This document shows positions 10,316 through 20,221 of a DNA stretch of 64,000 nucleotides, piece by piece (the stretch's first letter is position 1; each line of letters opens with the position of its first letter). Under the pieces are notes generated by a model. That model saw only the letters and a program-made list of their open reading frames with translations, did not search any database and was not told where the DNA came from. The stretch is from Galbitalea soli (GTDB lineage: Bacteria > Actinomycetota > Actinomycetes > Actinomycetales > Microbacteriaceae), in NCBI RefSeq assembly GCF_010686725.1, contig NZ_JAAGWZ010000001.1, positions 992,001 to 1,056,000 of the forward strand, given 5' to 3'. A program made the translations under genes and the position numbers.

Positions 10316-11542
10316 GTGACCATCGTGGATGCTCCGCCCACGGTCGACGCACCGTGGCCGGTCGCTCTCCTCTCCTCGAAGATCAAGGGCTGGATCGACA
10401 AGCTCGGCACCGCCTGGGTCGAGGGCGAGATCACCCAGTGGGGCGTGTCCGGCGGCAACGTCTACGGCAAGCTCAAAGACCTCGAGGCCGACGCGACCAT
10501 CTCCTTCACCATCTGGTCGTCGGTGCGCGCCAAGATCCCCGCCGACCTGAAGCAGGGCGACCGCGTGGTCGCCCTCGTGAAGCCCAACTACTGGGTCAAG
10601 GGCGGAACGCTCACCATGCAGGTCTTCGAGATGCGGCACGTCGGTCTCGGCGACCTGCTGGAGCGCCTCGAGCGGCTGCGGCAGACCCTTCGCGCCGAGG
10701 GCCTCTTCGACGAATCGCGCAAGAAGAAGCTGCCGTTCCTCCCCCATCGCATCGGTCTCATCACGGGCCGTGACAGCGACGCCGAGAAAGACGTGCTGCG
10801 CAACGCCCAGTTGCGCTGGCCGGCGGTCGACTTCCGGATCGCCTACGCGGCCGTGCAGGGCGAGCGCGCGGTCGGCGAGGTGACGGCTGCGCTGCGCGAA
10901 CTGGATGCCGACCCCTCCGTCGACGTCATCATCGTCGCGCGCGGCGGCGGCGACTTCCAGAACCTGCTCGTGTTCAGCGACGAGGGGCTGGTGCGCACCG
11001 CGGCCGCGTGCACGACGCCGATCGTGAGCGCGATCGGGCACGAGGCTGATCGACCCCTCCTCGACGACGTCGCCGACCTGCGGGCATCCACCCCCACTGA
11101 CGCGGCGAAGCGCGTCGTTCCCGACGTGGCCGAGGAGATCTCGCGCGTCCAGCAGGCGCGGGCCCGCATCGGCACGCGGATGACCGGCCTCATCCGCGTC
11201 GAGATCGATCGCCTCGAGCAGCTGCGCACCCGACCCGTGCTCGCCTCCGCCGACTGGCTGGTCGACTCGCGCGCGGAGGAGCTCTCGCGCTACGTCGCCC
11301 GCAGCTCGGAGCTCGTGGAGCGCATGCTGGAGCGCGCGTCGGCGCGGGTCTCCGAACTCACTGGCCACCTGCGCGCGCTCTCGCCGCAGCGCACTCTCGA
11401 CCGCGGTTACGCGATCGCTCAGCTGCCCGGTGGCGCCGCACTTCGCTCTGCCGCCGATGCGCCGAGCGGCACTCCGCTCCTCCTCACCGTCGCGGATGGG
11501 CGGTTGTCCACCGTCTCCGCCGGCGCTCTCGACGATCGTTAG
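10316..11542 (+). CDS. xseA: exodeoxyribonuclease VII large subunit
   Basis: A 408-residue XseA. An N-terminal OB fold ([20 protein letters not shown]) is followed by the nuclease domain with [39 protein letters not shown] and [21 protein letters not shown] coiled coil and the YAIAQLPGG tail close the protein. Together with XseB it degrades single-stranded DNA from both ends. GTG 10316 follows GGGAGG at 10304-10309. It heads an operon with xseB and the DUF4245 gene. Confidence 0.95.
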   Translation: MTIVDAPPTVDAPWPVALLSSKIKGWIDKLGTAWVEGEITQWGVSGGNVYGKLKDLEADATISFTIWSSVRAKIPADLKQGDRVVALVKPNYWVKGGTLTMQVFEMRHVGLGDLLERLERLRQTLRAEGLFDESRKKKLPFLPHRIGLITGRDSDAEKDVLRNAQLRWPAVDFRIAYAAVQGERAVGEVTAALRELDADPSVDVIIVARGGGDFQNLLVFSDEGLVRTAAACTTPIVSAIGHEADRPLLDDVADLRASTPTDAAKRVVPDVAEEISRVQQARARIGTRMTGLIRVEIDRLEQLRTRPVLASADWLVDSRAEELSRYVARSSELVERMLERASARVSELTGHLRALSPQRTLDRGYAIAQLPGGAALRSAADAPSGTPLLLTVADGRLSTVSAGALDDR

Positions 11543-11551
11543 GATTGATCC

Positions 11552-11770
11552 GTGGCTAAAGCTTCCCCCGCCGACGCGAGTTCCCTCAGCTACGAAGAGG
11601 CCCGTGACGAGCTCGTGCGAGTCGTGAACGAGCTCGAGCAGGGTTCGGCGACTCTCGAGGAGTCGCTCGCGCTCTGGGAGCGCGGGGAGGCGCTCGCCAA
11701 GCGGTGCGAGGAATGGTTGCTCGGGGCGAAGGCCCGCCTCGACGCCGCCCGCGCCGCGTCGGTGGAGTAG
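11552..11770 (+). CDS. xseB: exodeoxyribonuclease VII small subunit
   Basis: A 72-residue XseB, full length for the family, with the diagnostic [40 protein letters not shown] and [13 protein letters not shown] segments. It oligomerises on XseA to build the active nuclease. GTG start at 11552, 9 bases after xseA; TAGGAT at 11540-11545 (overlapping the xseA stop) could be a -10 box for a second, leaderless transcript. Confidence 0.93.
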   Translation: MAKASPADASSLSYEEARDELVRVVNELEQGSATLEESLALWERGEALAKRCEEWLLGAKARLDAARAASVE

Positions 11771-12418
11771 GTGCCGGTGTCGTCACCCCGCCCGGGCGCG
11801 AAGCCGCCCCGGATCGTCGCCGAGCTGGGTCGACCCGAGACCCCAGAGGAAGCCGCGGCCCGACGGGCCGACAACTCCCGCCGCCACCGCGAGAACCAGA
11901 CGGCCCGCAATCTCGTGCTCGCCCTCCTGGCCTCGCTCGGCATCGTCTTCTTCCTCGTCGTCGTCATCGTGCGGCCGGATCAGGCGAAGACCCAGTACGT
12001 CGATTACCACGCCGCGGCGGCGCAGGCGCAGGCCGGCGTCTCCGAGCACATCGTCGACCCCGCCCTCCCCTCCGACTGGCTGGCGAACAGCGCCCAGTTG
12101 CGCCAGGCCTCGGGCAGCGCGCAGACCTGGTACATCGGTCTCATCACGCCCGACCAGAAGTATCTGGGCCTCGAACAGGGCATCGGCGCCGCCGACTCGT
12201 GGTTCACGGCGCTCCTCGGCACGACGCCCTCCACCGGCACCGCGTCCATCGCCGGCGTCACGTGGCGGGTCTACGATCAGCGGGCGGCGAACCCGGGCGG
12301 TAACTTCGCCTACGCCCTCGCAACCACCATCGGCACCAGTCGTTTCGTGCTGCACGGCACGGCGACCCGGGCCGAATTCACCCAACTCGCGACCGCGGTC
12401 GCGTCCCAGGAAAGGTAG
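11771..12418 (+). CDS. DUF4245 membrane-anchored protein
   Basis: A 215-residue protein: a charged cytoplasmic N-terminus (about 45 residues), one transmembrane segment ([20 protein letters not shown]) and an extracytoplasmic domain with [18 protein letters not shown] and [16 protein letters not shown]. The organisation and motifs match DUF4245, an actinobacterial family of unknown function. GTG 11771 directly abuts the xseB stop codon, which ties it to the xseAB transcript. Confidence 0.82.
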   Translation: MPVSSPRPGAKPPRIVAELGRPETPEEAAARRADNSRRHRENQTARNLVLALLASLGIVFFLVVVIVRPDQAKTQYVDYHAAAAQAQAGVSEHIVDPALPSDWLANSAQLRQASGSAQTWYIGLITPDQKYLGLEQGIGAADSWFTALLGTTPSTGTASIAGVTWRVYDQRAANPGGNFAYALATTIGTSRFVLHGTATRAEFTQLATAVASQER

Positions 12419-12427
12419 GCAGACACG

Positions 12428-13069
12428 ATGACCACGACACCCGCGCAGGCCTGGCAGGAGATGGTGCGCGGCAATGAGCGCTTCGTCGCGGGCACACCGA
12501 GCCACCCCCGCCAGGATGTGGAGCGGCGGACCGAACTCGCCTTCGTGCAGGAGCCGCACGCGGCCCTCTTCGGCTGCAGCGACTCCCGTCTCGCCGCCGA
12601 GATCATCTTCGACAAGGGCATCGGCGACCTGTTCGTGGTGCGGAACGCGGGCCAGGTCGCCTCCGACAGCGTCATCGGATCGCTCGAATACGCGGTCGGA
12701 GTGCTCCACGTTCCCCTCATCGTGGTGCTCGGGCACGACAGCTGCGGCGCCGTGCGCGCGGCCATCGACAGCCTCGGTCCGGATGCCGCACCGCTGCCCG
12801 CGCACATCAACAGCCTCATCGCCAAGATCCTGCCCGCCGTGCACCGGGTCGGCCACTTCCACGACGGGGTCCTCGACCCGGAGGAGACCGACAGCCAGGT
12901 CGTGGGTCGTGAGCACCTGCGCGACACGATCGCCGAGCTGCTGGAGGCCTCCGAGCTCATCAGCGACGCGATCGCCGCGGGTACGCTGGCTGTGGTGGGA
13001 GCGAACTACCGCCTGCTCGAGGGTCGCGCCGAACCCGACATCGTGGTCGGCTCCATCGACCCCGCCTGA
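12428..13069 (+). CDS. beta-class carbonic anhydrase
   Basis: A 213-residue zinc enzyme interconverting CO2 and bicarbonate. The zinc ligands and active-site pair are clear: Cys, Asp and Arg in [11 protein letters not shown], and His and Cys in [15 protein letters not shown]. Other family stretches are FVVRNAGQV and [12 protein letters not shown] 12428, 9 bases after the DUF4245 gene, makes it a likely member of the same transcript. No bicarbonate transporter is adjacent. Confidence 0.92.
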   Translation: MTTTPAQAWQEMVRGNERFVAGTPSHPRQDVERRTELAFVQEPHAALFGCSDSRLAAEIIFDKGIGDLFVVRNAGQVASDSVIGSLEYAVGVLHVPLIVVLGHDSCGAVRAAIDSLGPDAAPLPAHINSLIAKILPAVHRVGHFHDGVLDPEETDSQVVGREHLRDTIAELLEASELISDAIAAGTLAVVGANYRLLEGRAEPDIVVGSIDPA

Positions 13070-13100
13070 TACCCCGTTCCGCAAGAGAAAGTACAGCGCT

Positions 13101-14498
13101 GTGACAACCACGCCGGAATACCGCATCGAACACGACACCATGGGCGAGGTGCGGGTCCCCATCGACGCGCTCTACAGCGCCCAGACCCAGCGCGCCGTGG
13201 AGAACTTCCCCATCTCGGGGGCGGGTCTGGAGCCCGCCCAGATCGTCGCGCTCGCGCGCATCAAGAAGGCGGCGGCGCAGGCGAACGCGAGCCTGGGCAT
13301 CCTGAAGGACGATGTCGCGCAGGCCATCGTGCAGGCGGCCGACACCATCATCGCGGGCGAGCACCATGACCAGTTCCCGGTGGACACCTACCAGACCGGT
13401 TCCGGCACCTCGAGCAACATGAACATCAACGAGGTGCTCGCCACGCTCGCGTCGCGGCACCTCGGCGCCCCGGTGCACCCCAACGACCAGGTGAACGCCT
13501 CGCAGTCGTCGAACGACGTGTTCCCCACCTCGGTGCACGTCGCGGTCACGGGCGCGCTTCTCAGCGAGCTGATCCCGGCGCTCGACCACCTCGCGACGGC
13601 GCTCGACGCGAAGGCCGAACTGTGGAAGTCGGTCGTCAAGTCGGGCCGCACGCACCTCATGGACGCGACGCCGGTCACCCTCGGCCAGGAGTTCGCGGGG
13701 TACGCGCGCCAGGTGCGACTCGGCATCGAGCGCGTTCAGGGCACGATCGCGCACGTGGCGGAGGTGCCGCTCGGCGGTACCGCGGTCGGCACCGGCATCA
13801 ACACTCCGGCCGGCTTCCCCCAGAAGGTCATCGAGCTGCTCGCCGCCGACTCCGGCCTCCCCATCACCGAGGCGCTCGACCACTTCGAGGCGCAGGGCGC
13901 GCGCGACGGGCTCGTCGAGGCATCGGGCGCACTGCGGGTGCTGGCCGTCTCGCTCACCAAGATCTGCAACGATCTGCGCTGGATGGGATCGGGCCCGAAC
14001 ACGGGGCTCGGCGAGCTCAATATCCCCGACCTCCAGCCGGGCTCCTCGATCATGCCGGGCAAAGTGAACCCGGTCATCCCCGAGGCGGTTCTGCAGGTCT
14101 GCGCGCGCATCGTCGGGAACGACGCGACGATCGCCTGGGCCGGCGCGAGCGGCGCCTTCGAGCTCAACGTCGCCATCCCCGTCATGGCCAACTCTCTGCT
14201 GGAGTCCATCAGGCTGCTCGCCAACTCGAGCAGGCTCCTCGCCGACAAGACGGTGGACGGCCTGACCGCCAACGTGGGACGGGCGCTCGCGCTCGCCGAA
14301 TCCTCGCCGTCGATCGTCACCCCGCTCAACCGCGTGATCGGCTACGAGGCGGCCGCGAAGGTCGCGAAGAACGCGGTCGCCGCGGGGGTCACCGTGCGCC
14401 AGTCGGTGATCGACCTCGGCTTCGTCGAGCGGGGCGAGGTCACCGAGGAGCAGTTGGACACGCTGCTCGACGTGCTCTCGATGACGCACCCGGGCTGA
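13101..14498 (+). CDS. fumC: class II fumarate hydratase
   Basis: A 465-residue iron-independent fumarase of the TCA cycle. It carries [15 protein letters not shown], the [19 protein letters not shown] stretch and the superfamily signature [18 protein letters not shown] 13101 gives the N-terminus [20 protein letters not shown], as expected; the frame is open upstream only as a shadow of the carbonic anhydrase gene. The gap to that gene is 31 bases. Confidence 0.95.
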   Translation: MTTTPEYRIEHDTMGEVRVPIDALYSAQTQRAVENFPISGAGLEPAQIVALARIKKAAAQANASLGILKDDVAQAIVQAADTIIAGEHHDQFPVDTYQTGSGTSSNMNINEVLATLASRHLGAPVHPNDQVNASQSSNDVFPTSVHVAVTGALLSELIPALDHLATALDAKAELWKSVVKSGRTHLMDATPVTLGQEFAGYARQVRLGIERVQGTIAHVAEVPLGGTAVGTGINTPAGFPQKVIELLAADSGLPITEALDHFEAQGARDGLVEASGALRVLAVSLTKICNDLRWMGSGPNTGLGELNIPDLQPGSSIMPGKVNPVIPEAVLQVCARIVGNDATIAWAGASGAFELNVAIPVMANSLLESIRLLANSSRLLADKTVDGLTANVGRALALAESSPSIVTPLNRVIGYEAAAKVAKNAVAAGVTVRQSVIDLGFVERGEVTEEQLDTLLDVLSMTHPG

Positions 14499-14554
14499 CC
14501 CGCCGCGTCATACAGCGCGTAACACGGGGATCCGCGCGGGTAGCGTGGATCCCC

Positions 14555-15619
14555 GTGAGCACTCTGCAGTCCCTCCCCATCCTCGACCTCTCCCGACTCG
14601 ACGGCGGCGCGGAGGAGGCCGCAGCCTTCACCCGCGAGCTGCGCGAGGTGATGCACTCGGTCGGCTTCTTCTACCTCACCGGGCACGGCGTTCCGCAGCC
14701 CCTGATCGACGAACTCCTCGCGACCTCGCGACGGTTCTTCGAGCTCCCCCTCGCTGACAAGCTCGCCATCGAGAATGTGCACAGCCCCCAGTTCCGCGGC
14801 TACACGCGCGTCGGCGGCGAGCTCACCCACGGTGACGTCGACTGGCGCGAGCAGATCGACATCGGGGTGGACCGCGATGTCCAGCCCGCCGGGGACGGCG
14901 TCGCCGACTACTGGCGGCTCGAGGGGCCGAACCTGTGGCCCGCCGCTCTCCCCGAACTGCGGGAGGTCGTCACGCGGTGGAACGACGCGCTCGGCGCGGT
15001 CTCCCTCACCCTCCTGCGCACGGTCGCGCGCTCGCTCGGCGCTCCCGAGGACGTCTTCGACGATGCCTTCGCCACGCGCCCTTCGGCCCTCATCAAGATC
15101 GTGCGCTACCCGGGCGAATCGAATCCGGAGCCCAAGCAGGGCGTCGGCGCCCATCGCGACGGCGGGGTGCTGACCCTGCTCCTCGTCGAACCGGGCAAGG
15201 GCGGACTCCAGGTCGAGCACGAGGGCGAGTGGATCGACGCCCCCTCGGTGCCGGGAGCCTTCGTGGTCAACATCGGCGAGATGCTCGAACTGGCCACCTC
15301 CGGCTACCTGAAGGCGACCCTGCATCGGGTGATCTCCCCGCTCATCGGCGATGACCGGATCTCGATCCCGTTCTTCTTCAACCCCGCCCTCGATGCCCGG
15401 ATGCCGACCCTCGAGCTCGACCCGGCACTCGCCGCCGAGGCGCGCGGTCTCTCCGTCGATCCCACCAACGCCCCCATTCTGGAGACCTACGGCGACAACG
15501 CGCTGCGCTACCGGCTGCGCGCTCACCCGAACGTCGCCGAACGCCACCACGCCGACCTGCTGGCCGCGCGCGCCGCGGCCGCCGCAGCCGCCGCGACCAC
15601 GGAGCCCGCGGAGAGCTAG
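14555..15619 (+). CDS. isopenicillin N synthase-like 2-oxoglutarate/Fe(II) oxygenase
   Basis: A 354-residue non-heme iron oxygenase. An N-terminal DIOX_N region (LPILDLSRLDGG, VGFFYLTGHGVP) is followed by the double-stranded beta-helix with the iron ligands His and Asp in GAHRDGGVLTLLL and His in KATLHRVISP, and the co-substrate Arg-x-Ser in DRISIPFFF. Similar proteins are annotated as flavonol synthase- or gibberellin oxidase-like, but the bacterial substrates are mostly unknown. The protein ends in a run of about ten alanines. GTG 14555 is the chosen start. Confidence 0.85.
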   Translation: MSTLQSLPILDLSRLDGGAEEAAAFTRELREVMHSVGFFYLTGHGVPQPLIDELLATSRRFFELPLADKLAIENVHSPQFRGYTRVGGELTHGDVDWREQIDIGVDRDVQPAGDGVADYWRLEGPNLWPAALPELREVVTRWNDALGAVSLTLLRTVARSLGAPEDVFDDAFATRPSALIKIVRYPGESNPEPKQGVGAHRDGGVLTLLLVEPGKGGLQVEHEGEWIDAPSVPGAFVVNIGEMLELATSGYLKATLHRVISPLIGDDRISIPFFFNPALDARMPTLELDPALAAEARGLSVDPTNAPILETYGDNALRYRLRAHPNVAERHHADLLAARAAAAAAAATTEPAES

Positions 15620-15643
15620 GTGCGACGCGCGCGCGGCGGCGGG

Positions 15644-16174
15644 CTAGCCGGGGAGCGCCGCCGCGACGGTGAGGGCGGCCGCGGCCCAGAACCCGCCGAG
15701 CAGGTAGGGCCCGAAGGCGATACTGCCCCCTCGGCCCCGTCGAAGCAGGATGACCGCACTCACCACTCCTCCCGCGAGGAACGCGAACAGCGGCCACAGC
15801 ACCGCCACCGGCCACGACCACGAGGCGAGGCCGAGCACGAAGGCGAGCTTCGCATCGCCCAGCCCCATGCCCCCGGCGAGCACCAGCCCGAGGAGGCACC
15901 CAGCGACGACGAGGGCACCGAGCAGCGGGGCGAGTGGCAGGCGTCCCGTGGTGAGCCCCTGTGCCCCCGCCGCCACGAGCCCGACCGGGATGCCCGGCAG
16001 CACGATGCCGTTCGGCAGGCGGCGCTCGCGCAGGTCGATCTCGACGAGCACCGGCGTCACCGCGGCGAGGTAGAGCAGCGGAAGCAGTTGCACGAGGCCG
16101 GGCAGCGGCGACAGCGCGGTGAGCGGTGTGACCGTGGCGGTCAGCGAGGTGACGGAGGCGGTGAGCGTGAGCAC
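15644..16174 (-). CDS. A24-family prepilin peptidase-like protein
   Basis: A 176-residue integral membrane protein with about six hydrophobic segments. The two catalytic aspartates of type IV prepilin peptidases are present: the first in LVEIDLRERRLPN and the second in the GxGD motif GGMGLGDAKLAF. It lacks the N-terminal methylase domain of PilD, so only cleavage, not methylation, is expected. No pilin or pilus assembly gene is in the window. GTG start at 16174. It converges on the oxygenase gene. Confidence 0.85.
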   Translation of the reverse strand: MLTLTASVTSLTATVTPLTALSPLPGLVQLLPLLYLAAVTPVLVEIDLRERRLPNGIVLPGIPVGLVAAGAQGLTTGRLPLAPLLGALVVAGCLLGLVLAGGMGLGDAKLAFVLGLASWSWPVAVLWPLFAFLAGGVVSAVILLRRGRGGSIAFGPYLLGGFWAAAALTVAAALPG

Positions 16175-16264
16175 GCGGCGACCCTAGCGAGCGCGGGTGA
16201 CCGGTGGGCCGGTCATCCACAGGCCGTCGGGGTGGTCGCGCCTCCCCCGCCGCCGGGCGGCTCT

Positions 16265-16324
16265 ATGCTGGAGCAGCCACCCGAGCAGCCGATGGGCAGT
16301 CCCGTCTTCGATGTGGCCGGTTAG
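16265..16324 (+). other. possible 19-residue leader ORF
   Basis: ATG 16265 to TAG 16324 encodes a 19-residue peptide ending PMGSPVFDVAG, located 12 bases before the TTG start of the MFS gene. TATGCT at 16264-16269 could equally be a -10 box overlapping this start. There is no ribosome-binding sequence. Coding status is doubtful. Confidence 0.15.
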
Positions 16325-16336
16325 GTCCTCTCCCTC

Positions 16337-17551
16337 TTGCCGACATCACCCCTCGGGTCCTATGGCCCGCTCTTCGCGCACCCCGGCGCACCCGCGTTCG
16401 TCGCCTTCGGCTGGCTGGGTCGCATGTCGCGGGCGACCACCGGCATCAGCTCGGTGCTGCTCGTGGCCGCGGCGACGGGCAGCTACGCCCTGGGCGGCGC
16501 GGTCGCCGGAGCCGTGGTGGTCGGTGGCGCCATCGGCGGGCCGCTCTGGGCCCGGGCATCCGACGCCGTCGGCCAGCGGCGCGTGCTGCCGCTGGCGCTC
16601 GGTGCGCTCGCGCTCTCGGCCGCGGCGCTCGCCTGCGCCGTGCTCCTCGGGGCTGCGGTTCCGCTCTGGTTCGTCTTCGCCTTCCTCATCGGGGGCTCCT
16701 CCATCGACACCGGGTCGCTCGTGCGCGCCCGCTGGGCGAGCATCCTCCGCACCCAGCATGAGCGCCACACGGCGCTCGCCCTCGAGGCCGTCAACGACGA
16801 ACTCGTCTACGTCGTCGGGCCCCCGTTCGCGACGCTGCTGGCCACCGTCATCGCGCCGGTCGCCGGGCTCCTCACGGGCGTCGCGGTCGCACTGCTCGGC
16901 GGTCTGGGCCTCCTCAGCCAGCGTCGAACGGCCCCGCGGCCCGCTCCCCTGTCGGCGGCCGAGCGGCGTACGCGCCGGCGCCGCCTCATGCCGCCCGGTG
17001 TGCTCGCCGTCTTCCCGCTCTACCCCGGCGTCGGCATCGCCTTCGGCTCCATCGACGTCAGCTCCGTCGGAGTGGGCAACCACGCCGGTCACCCCTGGCT
17101 CGCGGGCATCATCGTGGCGGTCTACGCCGGCGGAAGCGTCGTCGCCGGACTCGCCTTCGGCCAGCTGGGCGCGCGGTGGTCGGTGACCCGCAAGGTGATC
17201 ACGGCCACGATCGCGTTCGGGATGATCATCCCCGCGCTCCTCGCCAGCCAGAGCGTGCCGCTGCTCATCGCCCTCATCTTCGCCGCGGGACTCGTCACCA
17301 CCCCCGTGCTCATCTCGGGAGCATCGCTCATCGAGACCCGAGTCGACCCGGGCCGGCTCACCGAGGCGATGGCCTGGCCGCAGGTGGGACTCTCGGTCGG
17401 CGTGATCGTGGGATCGACCCTCGCGGGCGTGGTGATCGACCACGATGGCGCATTCGCGGGCTACGCGGTGGCGGCCATCGGCGCGCTCGTGGTCGCCGTG
17501 CTCGGCGTCGCGTCCGGAGTGGGGACGCGACGCCGGGCAGCGGCGGTGTGA
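16337..17551 (+). CDS. major facilitator superfamily transporter
   Basis: A 404-residue carrier with about twelve transmembrane segments in two halves joined by a basic loop (RRTRRRRL, near residue 215). A loop 2/3-like motif occurs as GGPLWARASDAVGQRRVLPL. The substrate cannot be told; the overall pattern resembles predicted drug or sugar exporters. The start is TTG 16337, weakly supported; ATG 16424 would remove about 29 residues before the first membrane segment. It converges on phoH, 7 bases apart. Confidence 0.8.
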   Translation: MPTSPLGSYGPLFAHPGAPAFVAFGWLGRMSRATTGISSVLLVAAATGSYALGGAVAGAVVVGGAIGGPLWARASDAVGQRRVLPLALGALALSAAALACAVLLGAAVPLWFVFAFLIGGSSIDTGSLVRARWASILRTQHERHTALALEAVNDELVYVVGPPFATLLATVIAPVAGLLTGVAVALLGGLGLLSQRRTAPRPAPLSAAERRTRRRRLMPPGVLAVFPLYPGVGIAFGSIDVSSVGVGNHAGHPWLAGIIVAVYAGGSVVAGLAFGQLGARWSVTRKVITATIAFGMIIPALLASQSVPLLIALIFAAGLVTTPVLISGASLIETRVDPGRLTEAMAWPQVGLSVGVIVGSTLAGVVIDHDGAFAGYAVAAIGALVVAVLGVASGVGTRRRAAAV

Positions 17552-17558
17552 CGGCGGG

Positions 17559-18920
17559 TCAGGCCAGTTCGTTCGATTCGAGCATCTCGGTGACGAGCGC
17601 CGCGATCGCACTGCGCTCGGAGCGCGCCAGCGTGATGTGCGCGAACAGCGGGTGGTCCTTCAGGGTCTCGATCACTGAGGCGACCCCGTCGTGGCGGCCG
17701 ACGCGGAGGTTGTCGCGCTGGGCGACGTCGTGCGTGAGCACGACCCGCGAGTTCTGGCCGATCCGGCTGAGCACCGTGAGGAGCACGTTGCGTTCGAGCG
17801 ACTGCGCCTCGTCGACGATCACGAAGGCGTCATGCAGGGAGCGCCCGCGGATGTGGGTGAGCGGCAGCACCTCGAGGATGCCGCGATCGGTCACCTCGTC
17901 GAGGACGTTCTGCGACACGACCGAACCGAGCGTGTCGAAGACCGCCTGGGCCCACGGGTTCATCTTCTCGCCCGCGTCGCCCGGCAGGTAACCCAGGTCC
18001 TGGCCGCCCACGGCGTAGAGCGGACGGAACACCATGATCTTGCGGTGCTGCTGCTTCTCGAGCACGGCCTCGAGTCCCGCGCAGAGGGCGAGGGCCGACT
18101 TTCCGGTGCCGGCGCGCCCGCCGAGCGAGACGATCCCGATCTCCGGGTCGAGCAGGAGGTCGATCGCGAGTCGCTGCTCGGCACTGCGCCCGTGCAGGCC
18201 GAAGATGTCGCGATCGCCGCGCACGAGCCGCAGCTGGCCTCGGGCGGTCACGCGCCCGAGCGCCGACCCGCGGTCGGAGTGCAGCACGAGTCCGGTGTTC
18301 ACCGGCAGGTCCTGCACCGCTCGCGTGGAGAGCCGCTCGTTGTCGTACAGCTGGTTCATCTGCTCGCTCGTCAGCGTGACGTCGGCCTGCCCGGTCCAGC
18401 CGGAGTCGACGGCGAGCTCGGCGCGGTACTCCTCCGCCGCGAGACCGATCGAGGCGGCCTTCACGCGCAGCGGGAGGTCTTTCGAGACGACGGTGACATC
18501 GAGGCCGTCGTTCGACAGGTTGAGCGCGACCGCGAGGATGCGCGAGTCGTTGTCACCGAGCTGGAGCCCGCTGGGCAGCACCTGCATGTTGGAGTGGTTG
18601 AGTTCGACCCGCAGCGACCCGCCGGCCTCGCCCACGGCGATGGGGAAGTCGAGTCGCTCGTGCTGCACGCGCAGTTCATCCAGATTGCGGAGCGCCTGCC
18701 GGGCGAAATAGCCGATCTCCGGATCGTTGCGCTTGGCCTCGAGTTCGGCGATGACGACGACGGGCAGAACGACCGCGTGTTCCGCGAAGCGGAAGATCGC
18801 CTTCGGATCGGAGAGCAGAACGGAGGTGTCGAGCACGTAGGTGCGTTCGGCCTGCCTCCCCTTCGCATCCGCCGACTTCGTCGGGTTCTTCTTCTGCTGC
18901 GGGTTAGCGAGCTGGGGCAC
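17559..18920 (-). CDS. PhoH family ATPase with N-terminal PIN domain (PhoH2 type)
   Basis: A 453-residue two-domain protein. Residues about 20-150 form a PIN nuclease-like domain ([17 protein letters not shown], with a later Asp in [12 protein letters not shown]). The C-terminal half is the PhoH ATPase with Walker [15 protein letters not shown] and Walker [12 protein letters not shown]. PhoH2 proteins are thought to unwind and cleave RNA. GTG 18920 has GGAG 5 bases ahead; GTG 18926 is an alternative. The leader holds two strong inverted repeats. Confidence 0.9.
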   Translation of the reverse strand: MPQLANPQQKKNPTKSADAKGRQAERTYVLDTSVLLSDPKAIFRFAEHAVVLPVVVIAELEAKRNDPEIGYFARQALRNLDELRVQHERLDFPIAVGEAGGSLRVELNHSNMQVLPSGLQLGDNDSRILAVALNLSNDGLDVTVVSKDLPLRVKAASIGLAAEEYRAELAVDSGWTGQADVTLTSEQMNQLYDNERLSTRAVQDLPVNTGLVLHSDRGSALGRVTARGQLRLVRGDRDIFGLHGRSAEQRLAIDLLLDPEIGIVSLGGRAGTGKSALALCAGLEAVLEKQQHRKIMVFRPLYAVGGQDLGYLPGDAGEKMNPWAQAVFDTLGSVVSQNVLDEVTDRGILEVLPLTHIRGRSLHDAFVIVDEAQSLERNVLLTVLSRIGQNSRVVLTHDVAQRDNLRVGRHDGVASVIETLKDHPLFAHITLARSERSAIAALVTEMLESNELA

Positions 18921-18933
18921 GTGCACTCCATCC

Positions 18934-18954
18934 CCGAGTGCGATGTGCACTCGG
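18934..18954. repeat. 8-bp-arm inverted repeat before phoH
   Basis: CCGAGTGC at 18934-18941 and GCACTCGG at 18947-18954 form a perfect inverted repeat with a 5-base spacer. It ends 13 bases upstream of the phoH start, so it could be an operator or a hairpin in the mRNA leader. Confidence 0.6.
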
Positions 18955-18967
18955 AACAGTCTGCAAA

Positions 18968-19007
18968 GACGGCCACGTGCATTCCGGAACGAACTTATGT
19001 GGCCGTC
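18968..19007. repeat. 9-bp-arm inverted repeat enclosing TTCCGGAA
   Basis: GACGGCCAC (18968-18976) pairs perfectly with GTGGCCGTC (18999-19007). The 22-base interval contains a second palindrome, TTCCGGAA, at 18982-18989. The structure sits between the aminotransferase stop (19097) and phoH. No T-tract follows on either strand, so a simple intrinsic terminator is not obvious; a leader structure or regulator site is as likely. Confidence 0.55.
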
Positions 19008-19096
19008 CCGATCAGGCGCCTTACCTGATGTTCTCGAACCTAGGCTCCCAATGTGTCGGGGAGGGGACGACACGCTGCCCCGGTGTTTCGGGAAGA

Positions 19097-20221
19097 TTAA
19101 ACCTTGGTGGCCGAGGCGTAGCCGACGAGCGCGGCCCGCAGCATGGCGTAGCTCTCCTCGTCGGTGGAGACGTGGGCGCCCAGTCGCACGGTGCCGCCGC
19201 GCGCGGTCGTGGAGACCCCGTGGTTGTGCAGGGATGCGGTGAGCACGGTGAGCTGGTCGGGTGCCGGTTCGAGCACCACGATGCCCGCTCGCTCGCCCTC
19301 GTCGCGCGGCGAGACGACGGGAACGGCGTACTCGTCGGCGAGATCGATGATGCGCGAGACCGCCACGGCGATCTTCGCGTTGATCGCCGGAACCCCCACG
19401 TCGGCGATCTCCTCGAGCGCGGCGGCGAAGCGGGCCTCGGCGATCGCGTCCGGGTTGCTGATCGTGAAGGCCCGCACGCCACGCGTGGGCGGCAGGATCT
19501 CATCGAGGGGCATGTCGGCCGCGTCGGTGCCCGTGAATCCCGACATCACCGGGGTGAGGCGATCGAGCGCACGATCGCTGAGGGCGATGAAGCCGGTGCC
19601 CCAGCCGGCGCGAACCCACTTCTGGCCGCCGGCCGCGACCACATCGGCGAGCTCGTAGGGCGCATCGACGACGCCGAATCCCTGGATCGCGTCCACGATG
19701 AGGAGGCGGTCGCCAATGACCTGGCGGATCCCCTCCAGATCGGCGAGATAGCCCGTGCGGAAGTCGACGAGGCTCACCGCGACCGCCTCCACCGCGGGCG
19801 TCAGCTGCTCGCGCAGGTTGCCCGGCAGCACCCTTCCGTGGTCGGTCGTGAGCCAGAGCGGCTCGACGACCGTGAGCGCCTCGGCCGCACGGGCCACCGC
19901 GTAGCTGACGCTCGGAAACTCCGCGGGCGACAGCGCGACCGTGCCGGTGAGACCGAACATCGCGTGCATGAGCGCGGTGGAGGTGTTCGGCTGGAAGGCG
20001 ACCTGATCGGCGCGGAACCCGGTGAGCGCGGCGATCGCGTCGCGCACCCGCTCGTCTTCGCGGAGCAGCCCCTGCAGCGAGCCGAAGCGCGCACGGCTGA
20101 GCAGCGACAGCTGGGCGGCCTCCTCCGCGACGACGGTGGCGCCGGGCGGACCGACCCGTGCGAAGTCGAGGTAGCCGGGCTCCTCGCTGAACGAGCTGAT
20201 GTACTGCTCGAGATCGGTCAC
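19097..20221 (-). CDS. class V aminotransferase family protein
   Basis: A 374-residue PLP enzyme of the class V / kynureninase-like fold. The Schiff-base Lys is in [16 protein letters not shown], and the cofactor-binding Asp in [30 protein letters not shown] is the preceding strand region. Members include desulfurases, kynureninases and transaminases; nothing here fixes the reaction, and no partner Fe-S or kynurenine gene is close. GTG 20221 overlaps the stop of the prenyltransferase gene by 4 bases. Confidence 0.8.
   Translation of the reverse strand: MTDLEQYISSFSEEPGYLDFARVGPPGATVVAEEAAQLSLLSRARFGSLQGLLREDERVRDAIAALTGFRADQVAFQPNTSTALMHAMFGLTGTVALSPAEFPSVSYAVARAAEALTVVEPLWLTTDHGRVLPGNLREQLTPAVEAVAVSLVDFRTGYLADLEGIRQVIGDRLLIVDAIQGFGVVDAPYELADVVAAGGQKWVRAGWGTGFIALSDRALDRLTPVMSGFTGTDAADMPLDEILPPTRGVRAFTISNPDAIAEARFAAALEEIADVGVPAINAKIAVAVSRIIDLADEYAVPVVSPRDEGERAGIVVLEPAPDQLTVLTASLHNHGVSTTARGGTVRLGAHVSTDEESYAMLRAALVGYASATKV

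Noticed and set aside
9179-11368. A 729-codon open frame covering ispH and running on against xseA
   Set aside because: Only the ispH part reads as protein; upstream of 10267 it is the antisense shadow of xseA.
12474-13100. In-frame extension of fumC through the carbonic anhydrase gene
   Set aside because: It is out of frame with the true carbonic anhydrase gene, has shadow-like composition, and fumC starts well at GTG 13101.
16265-16324. 19-residue ORF before the MFS gene as a functional leader peptide
   Set aside because: No ribosome-binding site, and its first bases fit a -10 box equally well; kept only as a low-confidence entry.
19097-20221. The class V aminotransferase as the missing 2-aminoethylphosphonate transaminase (PhnW)
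   Set aside because: It is coupled to uppS several kilobases from the phosphonate locus, and its active-site stretch resembles kynureninase-like proteins rather than PhnW.
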